Assembly: GCA_938024995.1 (NCBI GenBank)
Contig: CALJDU010000019.1
Span: 1-64,000, forward strand
From: an uncultured bacterium
GTDB taxonomy: Bacteria > Myxococcota_A > Polyangia > Polyangiales > Houyiibacteriaceae
Length of the DNA stretch: 64,000 nucleotides
Direction of reading: 5' to 3'
Shown: positions 18,301 to 26,311 of the stretch, in pieces
Numbering within the stretch: position 1 is the first letter of the stretch
Layout of the letters: every line of letters starts with the position of its first letter
Position numbers and translations under genes: made by a program
Notes under the pieces: model-generated
What the model saw: the letters and a program-made list of their open reading frames with translations, nothing else
Told to the model about the DNA's origin: nothing
Database searches by the model: none

Positions 18301-18686
18301 CCTGGATCGCGCTCCACGAAGGACGTGACGAGCACGACTACGTCGAAGAGCAGTTCGCGCTCGCGAAAAAGAACGGCTACCTCCGGCTCGAAAACCTTGC
18401 GCTCCAGCTCCGCTTCCTCCGCGCCCGTTCGCTCGCCCGCCACGCGCTCGCGACAAAGAAAGCAAACGTCGCTCGCCAAGCGTTGAGCGTCGCGAAGAAG
18501 ATCAAGAGCAGCGGCATCATCCCGGCCGACGCCTGGCGGTTGGCCGCGGAAGCCAGCGCGTACCGCGCTCTTGGCGACGCGAACCGCGCGGACGAAGCCA
18601 AGGCCACCGCCAAGACCGCCTTTGAGCGCGCCAACATGCGCTGGCACGCGACGAGCGCCGCCGAGCCGCTGCTCTTCGTTGAATGA
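15360..18686 (+). CDS. Ser/Thr protein kinase fused to an AAA/STAND ATPase and helical repeats (1108 aa)
   Basis: A three-part signalling protein. Residues ~11-265 are a Hanks-type kinase: ATP-binding Lys41 (VALKEL), catalytic HRDLKPDN with Asp140, and DYG at 158-160 in place of the usual DFG. An ATPase domain starts near residue 280, with Walker A SGSSGIGKTT at about 304-314 and Walker B-like VIFIDDAQWLD at about 410. From about 580 to the end are TPR/HTH-like helical repeats (ALSLYRDAFALERG, for example). This is the known kinase plus AAA_16/TPR layout common in myxobacteria. It starts 12 bases after a seven-gene operon and may report on it. The target is unknown. Confidence 0.85.
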   Translation: MTPPPIPVSERYERRELLGRGAMGAVHRAYDRVLGHEVALKELHERSPTQLEYLKREFRSLADLSHENLVELYDLVITPNEAFVTMELIDGEDIASHIRRTATRDGNGQRVVDLSLLRVLLDQLVTTLTAIHTEGIVHRDLKPDNVFVDSTGKVRVLDYGLTADIAEGEGATMAGTLPYMAPESAWGKNSFASDWYALGVMVYELATGALPFTQTNVMAMVCAKDDEDYESPDALPNDLRDAITSWLRPAPDDRGDAASWGRASSSGVQKRRSRAPVAFVGREEELKRLKAVLDAPSERPVVVVSGSSGIGKTTLIDHALSQVGAQAIRSRCHPREAIAFNGFDRVATVLSKELSIRVPRELKEADALASVFPAFVDRVVPRDARHLAPDRVVAAADALCELIARRDETVIFIDDAQWLDGDSRRLITALLARDVRATFVFSVREHGRDALLESLEEPIHLPLGPLSTDEAEELMRTLGRDTSDATSHAHGSPFLLVQLGSGEYEIPLGLVVEKRLRELDSDIAREVFELLCVAGKPLGLEVVRDAIAGGPAAIGKLKNQRLLRSLSRGDDLLAPYHDRLAKAYVDTLPAPAVQSRHLSLAEAYLSRENVRSADVVEHLFAAEDRRAYDHALIAGREFEQSHAYDRALSLYRDAFALERGSEACRALADCQSKLGNNLEAASTYREAASLSVGEAKRRLTRRSAEESIRAGHYAEGIDVFRDALANAGVRYTESRPLLLADVARRRMQVTMRGLDYALASKPGGRDDTLDVLHEAATALGPVHPEAGLLFASQLLLSALKSGNARYLAYAFSLEASFVALLGGDKNRARARYLVAETRTLTQEHASDLVPWWHLAECVVSWLEGDWERSARHGRELDGLSDPETFNEFELTSAYYWYLPAVILSGDMERAHSLIQQRHAIAEARNDHFAGNTTRHGYCTLAYLARGDVALAKERADEALSLGKPNVPGYLNWHFHQFLSRAWIALHEGRDEHDYVEEQFALAKKNGYLRLENLALQLRFLRARSLARHALATKKANVARQALSVAKKIKSSGIIPADAWRLAAEASAYRALGDANRADEAKATAKTAFERANMRWHATSAAEPLLFVE

Positions 18687-18798
18687 GCAGCGGCGGCTGT
18701 GTGCCGAACAAAGTTGCGTGACCCGAACAGACCAGACAGCGCCCTGATCCCCCAAGGGGACCATTCAAACCGAGGGAGGGAACGCGCACGGTAGACAC

Positions 18799-19393
18799 AT
18801 GCCGACCCCGCCCGAACCCCGCCCCAACAACATGCTCCTCGTCCTCGTCTGCCTCGCGAGCGCCGCGCTCTTCTGCGCGCCTGCGATGACGCTCGAGGCC
18901 GCGTCGACGTGCGAGCGTATGAAGGGAGAGGGTGGGCAGCACCTCACGGTCGTCCGAGCGAAAGAAGCTCCTGTCGAACTGCTCGCAAGCCGATGACGTC
19001 CCCACTGTTGGGGACGGCGGGTCGGATGCGGGTGCGGATTCTGGGACTGATGCGGGGATGTCAGACGGACGCTCTGACGCCGGATTCCGGGATGGGTTCG
19101 GACTCGGGAATGGGTTCGGACTTGGGGATGACGTCGACGCTGTGCTCGGAGTTTGAGAGCTCCGACCCGTCTCCAGATCCAGCATGCACGGGAATGTGGG
19201 TGACGAGCGCGTGTGGTTGACCGACCAGGCGGGGGCTGGTGTTCGGTTTGCGTCTCCGCAGCTGTGTATCCCGGACCACGTCGGGAGCGTGACTTGCTTA
19301 GTGCCCGACACCACCGTCGTGGGTGGCTGGTTCGCAACGGCCGATGGAATGGTCGTCAGCGACGCTCGCTTTCGAAACACATCGCACAGATGA
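18799..19393 (+). pseudogene. Frameshifted gene for a small secreted/anchored protein (Asp/Gly linker plus Cys domain)
   Basis: No single frame spans this stretch, but pieces in different frames read like one protein. Frame 1 gives a start and hydrophobic signal or anchor helix (MLLVLVCLASAALFCAPAM, 18799-~18950). Frame 2 gives a disordered linker (GGSDAGADSGTDAGMSDGRS, to ~19090). Frame 3 gives DSGMGSDSGMGSD and CSEFESSDPSPDPAC (to ~19200). Frame 2 again gives a folded-looking end with two cysteines (to the TGA at 19391-19393). Such linkers are common in lipoproteins of this window. Several indels would be needed, so it is either a decayed gene or an assembly-error patch. A set of unrelated short ORFs is less likely. 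Confidence 0.5.
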
Positions 19394-19488
19394 GCACTCC
19401 CTTCGTCGGACGTGATTCATTTGCGGGATCGCGTTCCGCCCCCTCGTCCTCACATTCTCTCCCTCGCGGCAACGAGATGGAGGACAAG

Positions 19489-21888
19489 ATGAATCGGTTT
19501 GGTTTTGGGGCGGCTTTGCTCTTTTTGGTCTGCGCGCTCGGGGCGTGTGGGGATGACGACGGCGTGGACACGGGTCCTTCGCCGGATTCGGGAATGGACG
19601 GCGGCGGTTGCGCGGAAGGCACGGCGGACTGCGACGACTTCCCAGGCTGCGAGACGATGACGTCCGCAGATGATGAGAACTGTGGCGCCTGCGGCGTCGT
19701 GTGCGGCGCGGGCGAGTCCTGCGTCGACGGCGCTTGCGATTCGCTTTGCGATGAGGGGTCGGCGGACTGCGATGGCGACCCGTCGACGTGCGAGCCGCTC
19801 GACACGGACGCGAACTGTGGCGCTTGCGGGAACGCCTGCGGCGAGTTTTCGGAGTGTACGGATGGTGCGTGCGTTCCGCGTGAGTGTCCGGTTGGCTTCG
19901 ACGACTGCGACGACGACGCGAGCAACGGTTGCGAGACCGAGCTCTCGACGGCGATGAACTGCGGCGCGTGCGGCCGGGTGTGCGACATCCCGAACGCGGT
20001 GCCGATGTGCGTCGGCGGGGACTGCGCGCTCGCCGAATGCGCGGAGGGTTTCGAGAACTGCGACGGAGACGTCAGCAACGGCTGCGAGGTGGAGACGTCT
20101 TCGGACGTGAACAACTGCGGCGGGTGCGGCGTGGCGTGCAGCATGGACGGCGCGATGTCGTCGTGTGTCGCGGGGGCGTGCGAGGTGACCTGCGTCGCCG
20201 GGAACGCGGACTGCGACATGGACGTCACGAACGGGTGCGAGGCTTCGCTCACTTCGGTGGACGACTGCGGCGCGTGCGGCGTGACATGTGAGCACCCGGC
20301 CGCGGTGTCGAGCTGCATGACCGGCACCTGCGCGTTGACGGTCTGTCTCGACGGCGCGGGGAACTGCGATGGCAACGACGCGAACGGGTGCGAGTCGACC
20401 CTCGGGTCCGACATGAACAACTGCGGCGCGTGTGGTGTGAGCTGCGCGATCACAGGGACGGTGACGGCGTGCAGCGCGGGCGCTTGTATGGCGACCGGTT
20501 GCTTGCCCGGCTTCGAGGATCGCGACGGTGACGATGCGAACGGCTGTGAGTTCCGTTGCTTGTCGACCGACGATCCGGACGATGCGTTCGTGGATAGCAA
20601 CTGCGACGGCATCGATGGCGACGCGAGCATCGCGGTGTTCGTGTCGACTGGCGGCTCGGATCGAAACGTGGGGACGCAAGCGTCACCGATGCTGACCGTC
20701 GCGGCGGCGATCACTCGCGCCCGGACCACGAGGAAACGGCACGTCTACATCTCGGCGGGGACCTACGCCGCGAGCGCGCCCATCGCGCTAAGCAACGGGA
20801 TCTCGATCTACGGTGGCTACACCGCTTCGTGGGAGCGGGACGGGACGCGCCCGACGCTGCGTCGAACGGTCTCGAGTGGTTCGCCTGTCGCGATCACGTG
20901 TTCGGGCGTCTCAAGCGCCACCGTTCTCGACCGCCTCGCGATCGAGACGGATGACACGAGGAGCCCAAGCGCAGACAACATCGGGATCGATGTCGCGAAC
21001 TGTGCAGGATTGACCCTGACTCACGTCCGCGTGGAAGCGGGCGATGCGGGAGTCGGTCGGGACGGGGCAAACGGCTCCACGGGAAGAGCAGGCTCGCGCG
21101 GCGGAAACGGCACGGTCGGATGCAACCCGTTCCCCCTGGCTGGCGGCAGGTCGGGATCTGGCTGCAACGGCGGCGGCGACGGAGGACAAGGCCGGCCGTT
21201 CCTTGGTGGCATTGCTGGAGGTCGCGGTCGAGGTCCACGCGGAGGCGCCGGAGGGCTGTTCTCGAACCTCTTCGAGGATGGCAAGCCGGGCGGTATCGGC
21301 GGCTCCGGGACGTCCGGAGCGAACGGTGCCGGTGGCGCGCCAGGCGTAGACGGAGCGAACGGTGTTGACGGTACCGACGGCAGCGGCGGCGGCGGCGGTG
21401 GTGGTGGCGGCGCGGCGCTCGGTCTCCCGAGCGTTGGCGGCGCTGGTGGCGGCGGCGGGGGCGGCGGGTGCGGTGGTACGGCAGGCTTTGGTGGCTCGAG
21501 GGGTGGCTCTTCGATCGCGCTCCGGGTGACGGCTGGCTCGATGGCGGGTCGGGTCTCGAACTCCGAGTTCGTTTCCGGAGTCGCGGGGTCCGGCGGCTCT
21601 GGCGGCTTCGGCGGCAGCCTTGGAGCCGGCGGAGCGGGGGGGACCGGTGGCTTGGCGCGAGTGTGCGGCTCCGGCAACGGCGGCACCGGCGGTCGAGGCG
21701 GCGCCGGTGGTCGCGGTGGTCACGGCGGCGGCGGCGGCGGCGGGAACTCGATCGGAGTGCTCTCCGTGGCAACTGACTCAAGCATCGCGCGCACCAACAT
21801 GGTTCGCGCCGGTCGCGGGGGAACCGGCGGCGGGTCTTTGGGGAACCGCGGCGCGAGCGGAAGCGCCGCGACGTTCCGCGCCCGCTGA
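19489..21888 (+). CDS. Large lipoprotein: Cys-rich repeats, DUF1565-like domain and long Gly-rich C-terminus (799 aa)
   Basis: The ATG at 19489 has GGAGG 5 bases upstream (19480-19484) and yields a lipoprotein signal with LGAC, lipidation at Cys20. Residues ~35-365 are about eight repeats of a ~40-residue Cys unit, with GCE...NCGACGVxC as the recurring core. Each unit carries an Asp-rich ADCDGD-type loop that could bind calcium. Residues ~380-510 resemble the DUF1565/parallel beta-helix domain, with STGGSDRNVGTQASPMLTVA and IYGGYTASW. The last ~280 residues are Gly-rich with GGXG triplets. It is a likely cell-surface or extracellular-matrix protein. A terminator hairpin follows 18 bases after the stop. 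Confidence 0.8.
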   Translation: MNRFGFGAALLFLVCALGACGDDDGVDTGPSPDSGMDGGGCAEGTADCDDFPGCETMTSADDENCGACGVVCGAGESCVDGACDSLCDEGSADCDGDPSTCEPLDTDANCGACGNACGEFSECTDGACVPRECPVGFDDCDDDASNGCETELSTAMNCGACGRVCDIPNAVPMCVGGDCALAECAEGFENCDGDVSNGCEVETSSDVNNCGGCGVACSMDGAMSSCVAGACEVTCVAGNADCDMDVTNGCEASLTSVDDCGACGVTCEHPAAVSSCMTGTCALTVCLDGAGNCDGNDANGCESTLGSDMNNCGACGVSCAITGTVTACSAGACMATGCLPGFEDRDGDDANGCEFRCLSTDDPDDAFVDSNCDGIDGDASIAVFVSTGGSDRNVGTQASPMLTVAAAITRARTTRKRHVYISAGTYAASAPIALSNGISIYGGYTASWERDGTRPTLRRTVSSGSPVAITCSGVSSATVLDRLAIETDDTRSPSADNIGIDVANCAGLTLTHVRVEAGDAGVGRDGANGSTGRAGSRGGNGTVGCNPFPLAGGRSGSGCNGGGDGGQGRPFLGGIAGGRGRGPRGGAGGLFSNLFEDGKPGGIGGSGTSGANGAGGAPGVDGANGVDGTDGSGGGGGGGGGAALGLPSVGGAGGGGGGGGCGGTAGFGGSRGGSSIALRVTAGSMAGRVSNSEFVSGVAGSGGSGGFGGSLGAGGAGGTGGLARVCGSGNGGTGGRGGAGGRGGHGGGGGGGNSIGVLSVATDSSIARTNMVRAGRGGTGGGSLGNRGASGSAATFRAR

Positions 21889-21906
21889 TCGAGCGGGGGG
21901 AGGGAC

Positions 21907-21944
21907 ACGGCCGAGTTGCACACGCAGCTCGGCCGTTTCTCTTT
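21907..21944 (+). terminator. Rho-independent terminator after the Gly-rich lipoprotein
   Basis: Perfect 9-bp arms ACGGCCGAG (21907-21915) and CTCGGCCGT (21928-21936), loop of 12 bases, followed by TTCTCTTT. It lies 18 bases after the lipoprotein stop. Confidence 0.75.
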
Positions 21945-22040
21945 AAGCACCAGCGTTCTCCATCAAGACAGGAGGTCTCCGAACAGAGCTTGGTTCGTTC
22001 GCGGGATAGGCGCGCGCGTGGCGCGACCTAGGTTGAGCCC

Positions 22041-23264
22041 GTGGAATCAGCTGTGCGTGAACGAAAACAAACCGTCATCGACCCGGACCTGCCGCGGCGC
22101 ATCATCGCGCAGCGGCTGGGGCCGTATGAGATCGGGCTTCCGCTGAAGGACGGCGGGATGGCGACGCTCTTCCACGCGACGCGGAAAGGCGTCGCGGGGT
22201 TTGAGAAGCGCTTCGTGATGAAGCGAGTGCACCCGCGGCTGGCGAGCGACGAGCGCTTTCGCGCGATGTTCATTCGCGAGGCGCGGATCGCCGCGCTCAT
22301 CGATCATCCGCACGTGGTGCAGGTCGTCGACTTCGGGGAAGACGATGACGCGCTCTTTCTGATTATGGAGTTCGTCGATGGGTGCTCGCTGCGTACGCTG
22401 ATGAACGCGCTGGCGAAGCAACGCCGCCGTCTCTCGCCTCAGCTCGCGGTTCGAGTCGCGATCGCGATCGCGGAGGGCTTGCACGCAGCGCACGAGGCGA
22501 CGACGCCGGACGGACAGTCGCTCTCGGTGGTGCACCGTGATGTGTCTCCCGACAACATCATGATCTCGCGCCGCGGTGACGTGAAGCTGATCGACTTTGG
22601 GATCGCGAAGAGCACTGACTCGACGTCCGAGACCGGAGAAGGAACGGTGAAGGGCAAGTTCGCGTACATGGCGCCCGAGCAAGCAAGCGCAGGAGAGGTC
22701 GATCGCCGAACCGATGTGTACGCGCTCGGTATCGTGCTCTGGGAGATGCTCACGATGAAGCGGTGCTTCCGCGCGGAGACCGACCTCGAGACGCTCGCGC
22801 GCGTTCTCAAGCCTGAGGTCGTCACGCCGCAACGCGTAGTGCCTGAGGTCCCGACGGCGCTCGCCGAAGTCGTGATGCGCGCGCTGCGGCCTTCGCCGGC
22901 GGAGCGCCCGGCGACCACGCGCGTACTTCGCAAGATGTTGGTCACGGCGATGCCGAGCGCGGCGTTGGTGGATGCGGAGGATCTCGCGTCGCTGCTTCGC
23001 GTCACGGGCGCGGTTCCCGGAGTCGTCGGCAGTCTCGAGACCATCAAGCTCGACATCAGCGACGTGGAGGTGCTCAGCGATGCGTCGGAGTCGACGCAGC
23101 TGTTGCCTGTCGGTTTCGCGGAGCCTCCCAGCCCTTTGACGCCGCGGCTCTTCGCGGCGCCCGCGCAATCGTCGCGCGCATCCGCTTTCCCGTGGTGGGT
23201 GCTGGGGTGGGGCGCGACATTGGCGTTCGGCGCGGGCATGGCGCTGGCCTACGCGCTGGTCTAG
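22041..23264 (+). CDS. Membrane-anchored Ser/Thr protein kinase (407 aa)
   Basis: A Hanks-type kinase in the cytoplasm, with one C-terminal membrane helix (about 383-405). The Gly-rich loop reads LKDGGMATLFHA, the ATP-binding Lys is Lys61 (FVMKRVHP), and the catalytic loop VHRDVSPDN has Asp167. The magnesium DFG lies in LIDFGIAKS, and the activation-loop end is MAPEQA. The start is GTG at 22041. HRDVSP(D/Q)N replaces the usual HRDLKPEN and is shared with the kinase at 34891, so the two are paralogues. The C-terminal helix leaves almost nothing outside the membrane, so the signal input is not obvious. Confidence 0.9.
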   Translation: MESAVRERKQTVIDPDLPRRIIAQRLGPYEIGLPLKDGGMATLFHATRKGVAGFEKRFVMKRVHPRLASDERFRAMFIREARIAALIDHPHVVQVVDFGEDDDALFLIMEFVDGCSLRTLMNALAKQRRRLSPQLAVRVAIAIAEGLHAAHEATTPDGQSLSVVHRDVSPDNIMISRRGDVKLIDFGIAKSTDSTSETGEGTVKGKFAYMAPEQASAGEVDRRTDVYALGIVLWEMLTMKRCFRAETDLETLARVLKPEVVTPQRVVPEVPTALAEVVMRALRPSPAERPATTRVLRKMLVTAMPSAALVDAEDLASLLRVTGAVPGVVGSLETIKLDISDVEVLSDASESTQLLPVGFAEPPSPLTPRLFAAPAQSSRASAFPWWVLGWGATLAFGAGMALAYALV

Positions 23265-23275
23265 CAGCCTGCTAG
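23261..23275. terminator. Small palindrome at a convergent gene junction
   Basis: CTAGCAG (23261-23267) and CTGCTAG (23269-23275) form a 7-bp inverted repeat spanning the 7-base gap between two facing stop codons. It may fold in transcripts from either side, though a U-run is missing. Similar hairpins sit at the junctions near 38420 and 48828. Confidence 0.4.
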
Positions 23276-24741
23276 CCGTCGCGCGTGAGTCCGAAGTCGC
23301 GGATTAAGCTGTGCAGGTGTCCTCGGCTTACGTCGAGCTTTCGCGCGGCGGCCGAGACGTTCCAGTCAGACGCGCTGAGGGCGGCGGCGATGACCCCGCG
23401 TTGGTAGTGGCGGGTCGCGCTTTGGAACGTGGTCGCGTCCGTTGGCGTTTCGCGTCCGACCGCGGTTTGCACATCGGTCGTGGTGATCCGCTGTCCGCCG
23501 CGACGATCTGCTTCGAGCGAAGCGCGGCGGACGATGGTGCGGAGCTCGCGCACGTTGCCTGGGAACGAGAGCGTCGCGAGGAAAGTGAGCGCGTCGTCCT
23601 CAAGCGCGCGGCCAGGCAGCCCGCCTCCGGGATTGTTGGCGAAGGAGCGCGCCAAGATCGGGATGTCTTCAGTGCGATCACAAAGGGGCGGGAGCTCGTA
23701 TTGAAGCTCGCTCAGGCGTTGGTAGAGGTCCTCGCGGAAGATCTTGTCGTTCACCGCTCTCGCGAGGTTCACGTTCGTCGCGGCGATCACGCGGACGTTG
23801 GCGGTACGCGCGCGACCACCGAGCGGCGTGTATTCCATCCGATCTAAGAACGTGAGGAGCTGCGCCTGAGCCGGTAGCGCGAGGTCGCCTACCTCGTCCA
23901 AGAAGAGGGTCCCGCCTTCCGCGAGCTCGACCCGGCCCGCGACCCGACCTCGGGCGACTCCAGAGTGCGCACCCGCCTCCGCGCCGAAGAGCTCGCTCAC
24001 GACGAGCTCCCGCGGGAGCGAAGGGCAGGAGACGTGGATAAACGGGCCGCCCGATCGGGAAGAGCGCTCATGCACAGCCCGAGCGAGGTGGGTCTTGCCG
24101 GTACCGGTGGGACCGCACAGGAGCATCGTGAAGTCGCGAGTGGCGGCGTGCGCGATTTGATCGACGAGTTTCTGCATCACGACGCTGCGCGTGAGCACGC
24201 CGAAACGTCGGCCGCGTCGCTGCTCCAAGAGTCGGTCGACGGTGAGCCCGACCGCGATCGCGAAGACGCCCGCGGCTTCGTAGGCGAGTTCCGGAAAGCG
24301 GTCGTCGCGCTCAAGGAAGAGCACGCCGTTGTTCTCACGGCCGAGCGGCGCGCAGATGACCGACGTGAACTCGTGGAGGCGGACGCTCTCCGCGTTGAGG
24401 AGCGCGGGGTCTTCCATCGCGGCGAGCCACTGCCGCACGCGCCCTGACTCCAGCGCTTGCTTGATCATCGTCGATGAGATGCGCTTCTTGATCCCCTCGA
24501 CATCGATGTCTTCGCCGCGGTTTTGAGACCAGCTCAAGGCCGTCTCACCACGATCTGTGAGCTCGATGTAGGCGCGCTGGGCTCCGGTCTCGGCCATGAC
24601 CGCGTCGATCGCGGCCGCCAAGAGCGCTTCTGGCGAGACGTGCTCGTTTAGCGCGAGGAGCGCCTGGCAATACTCAACGCTGACCCCCACTGTCTGGAAT
24701 TCCTGACACCTTGGGGCGAGGGTGTCTACCGGAGATGACAC
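23272..24741 (-). CDS. Sigma54-activator-like regulator (GAF - AAA+ - Fis-type HTH) with altered GAFTGA loop
   Basis: Domain order: GAF-like sensor (about 20-175), AAA+ ATPase (about 185-410) and a C-terminal Fis-type helix-turn-helix (about 455-485, WNVSAAARKLDVSRGHLHSL). Walker A GPTGTGKT is at 210-217 and Walker B GTLFLDE at 277-283. The loop that normally reads GAFTGA and touches sigma54 is GAHSGV here (257-262). In studied activators, changes at the Phe or Thr abolish sigma54 contact, so this protein may work without sigma54. The start is GTG at 24741. It is divergent from a LuxR-type gene across a short AT-rich gap, which it may control. Confidence 0.85.
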   Translation of the reverse strand: MSSPVDTLAPRCQEFQTVGVSVEYCQALLALNEHVSPEALLAAAIDAVMAETGAQRAYIELTDRGETALSWSQNRGEDIDVEGIKKRISSTMIKQALESGRVRQWLAAMEDPALLNAESVRLHEFTSVICAPLGRENNGVLFLERDDRFPELAYEAAGVFAIAVGLTVDRLLEQRRGRRFGVLTRSVVMQKLVDQIAHAATRDFTMLLCGPTGTGKTHLARAVHERSSRSGGPFIHVSCPSLPRELVVSELFGAEAGAHSGVARGRVAGRVELAEGGTLFLDEVGDLALPAQAQLLTFLDRMEYTPLGGRARTANVRVIAATNVNLARAVNDKIFREDLYQRLSELQYELPPLCDRTEDIPILARSFANNPGGGLPGRALEDDALTFLATLSFPGNVRELRTIVRRASLEADRRGGQRITTTDVQTAVGRETPTDATTFQSATRHYQRGVIAAALSASDWNVSAAARKLDVSRGHLHSLIRDFGLTRDG

Positions 24742-24797
24742 GTTGCTTCAAAAAGTCGAGCGATTACAGTGGTATAGCCAATGCAAACCATCGGGGT

Positions 24798-25199
24798 ATG
24801 CGTGTTGAATTTTCGTTTCTTGTCGATGGCTCCGAGATTGTCGGGCTGACCCACCTTGAGCACCGTGACCTCGCGGAGGAAATCGTCGCGACCACGACAC
24901 TCTCCAAGATGTTGGGTTCGTCTGCCATGGTCCTCTTTGGCTATGCGAGCGTGGAGTCGCTCCAGTTGGCGGACAAAGCGGTGCTCCTCGTTCGCTTCGT
25001 TCGCGATGACCGGATCAAGCGGCTGACGGGTCGTCAGGTAGAGGTCGCCGAGTGCGCCGTGTTCGGCGCGACCGCCGGTGAGATCGCGCGGCATCTCGGC
25101 ATCAGCGTCCACACCGTGCGGCAGCACATTCGAGGGATCTACCAGGCGCTTGAAGTGTGCACGCGGGTCGAGCTCGCGCGGGTGTTCGGCGTCGTCTGA
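24798..25199 (+). CDS. LuxR-type helix-turn-helix regulator (133 aa)
   Basis: A short transcriptional regulator. Residues ~75-130 contain a LuxR/GerE-type HTH: LTGRQVEVAECAVFGATAGE, then HLGISVHTVRQHIRGIYQAL as recognition helix. The N-terminal ~70 residues have no known receiver or ligand motif. The ATG at 24798 gives a conventional N-terminus (MRVEFSFLVDG); an upstream ATG at 24738 would add 20 residues. The gap to the divergent sigma54-activator-like gene is unusually AT-rich for this genome and probably holds both promoters. The gene ends 2 bases before the LysR-type gene on the opposite strand. The target is unknown. Confidence 0.75.
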   Translation: MRVEFSFLVDGSEIVGLTHLEHRDLAEEIVATTTLSKMLGSSAMVLFGYASVESLQLADKAVLLVRFVRDDRIKRLTGRQVEVAECAVFGATAGEIARHLGISVHTVRQHIRGIYQALEVCTRVELARVFGVV

Positions 25200-25201
25200 C
25201 G

Positions 25202-26044
25202 CTACCCCGCGTCGATCTCGGCGACGCAACGCATGAACTCTCGAATACGCGTGGAGTGCCGGAGGTCGTAGTGGGTGAGGCACCAGACGTCTGAAGCGAG
25301 CTCGGGCATCGCGTCACCCAGCTGCACCATGGAGCGCGTCGCGAGGGATGTCGGGATCAACCCTCCGCCGAGACCCGACTGCATAAGCGACATGAGCGCG
25401 TTGCCCTGACTGACCCGCACGACCGGAGCGCGTCCTCCAGAGAACCGCCGGTACCACTTCTCCGTGAGCACCGCGCCGGCGGATTCCGAAAAGAGGATCC
25501 ACGGGATCTCGTGTTCGCGACCTTTGTACTTTCGCGCGAGCTTCTTTGTCGCGAAGGGGGCGAACTGGAGCTGGCTGACCTTCCTCCCGAAGAGCGCCGG
25601 GTTGGGCTTGTTGGTCATCCGCACGGCGACGTCGGCTTCACGGCGCGCGAGGTCCAAGGGCGAGATGCCGGTTAGGAGCTCGAGCTCGATGTGGGGGTGC
25701 GCGCGGTGGAACGCGAGGATCCCGGGAGTGAGCCAGTCGACCATCGCGTCGATCGTCGTCACCACGACGCGACCCGTGAGCGCCTCCGAGCGCCCGGAGA
25801 GATGACGCGCGAACGACATCGCGGCGCCTTCGATTGACTCGGCGTGCGGGATGGCTTCTCGCGCCTCATCGGTCGGCACGAGACCGTCGGGGGACGCCAC
25901 GAAGAGTGGTGTCCCGAGGCTATCCTCCAGCCCTTGAAGCCGACGGCGAACGGTCGAGTGACTGCAGCCGAGCGTCTTGGCGGCGGCCGAGAGCGAGCCT
26001 CCTCGAAACGCCGCGAGGAAGTAACGGGCGTCGTCCCAGTCCAT
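25202..26044 (-). CDS. LysR-family transcriptional regulator
   Basis: A 280-aa protein with the LysR N-terminal winged helix (residues 1-60: WDDARYFLAAFRGGSLSAAA, then GCSHSTVRRRLQGLE). A two-lobed substrate-binding domain follows (about 90-275: GRVVVTTIDAMVDWLTP, LARREADVAVRM, GLGGGLIPTSLA). The start is the ATG at 26044-26042; a TTG directly upstream is less likely. The ligand is not predictable. It is divergent from a short-chain dehydrogenase gene, the classic LysR arrangement. A dyad repeat 21 bases before its start is a good candidate operator, so autoregulation and control of the dehydrogenase are likely but inferred. Confidence 0.88.
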   Translation of the reverse strand: MDWDDARYFLAAFRGGSLSAAAKTLGCSHSTVRRRLQGLEDSLGTPLFVASPDGLVPTDEAREAIPHAESIEGAAMSFARHLSGRSEALTGRVVVTTIDAMVDWLTPGILAFHRAHPHIELELLTGISPLDLARREADVAVRMTNKPNPALFGRKVSQLQFAPFATKKLARKYKGREHEIPWILFSESAGAVLTEKWYRRFSGGRAPVVRVSQGNALMSLMQSGLGGGLIPTSLATRSMVQLGDAMPELASDVWCLTHYDLRHSTRIREFMRCVAEIDAG

Positions 26045-26064
26045 CAAAACGCGTCGAACTTGCT

Positions 26065-26090
26065 ATGTCGAAAAACAGACATCCTATGTC
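26065..26090. promoter_or_regulatory. Candidate LysR-type operator
   Basis: Three five-base half-sites lie 21-46 bases upstream of the LysR start: ATGTC (26065-26069), GACAT (26078-26082) and ATGTC (26086-26090). The first two form a dyad with an 8-base AT-rich spacer, and the last two a dyad with a 3-base spacer. LysR proteins usually bind such imperfect dyads (T-N11-A type) in the divergent gap. Confidence 0.5.
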
Positions 26091-26311
26091 CGTGGTTAGC
26101 CGTTGCTGAACGATCACGCAATCCCGAAGGTATGCGGGCGACGGGCGTGGTTCCGCTCGCTTGAGGAAGAACCAGCTCACGCGGACACCGATCGACGGGC
26201 CGCTCGGAAGAGCGCTCGCGCTGATGAGGCGGAGCTTGAAGGCGCGACTGCTCTCTAGTGAGCGACCGAGTCGATTCACCGCGTCGCGCGAACCGAGGAG
26301 CAAGGGACACG

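Noticed and set aside
19600..20560. Short repeated blocks resembling a CRISPR-like array
   Set aside because: They are diverged in-frame Cys-rich protein repeats.
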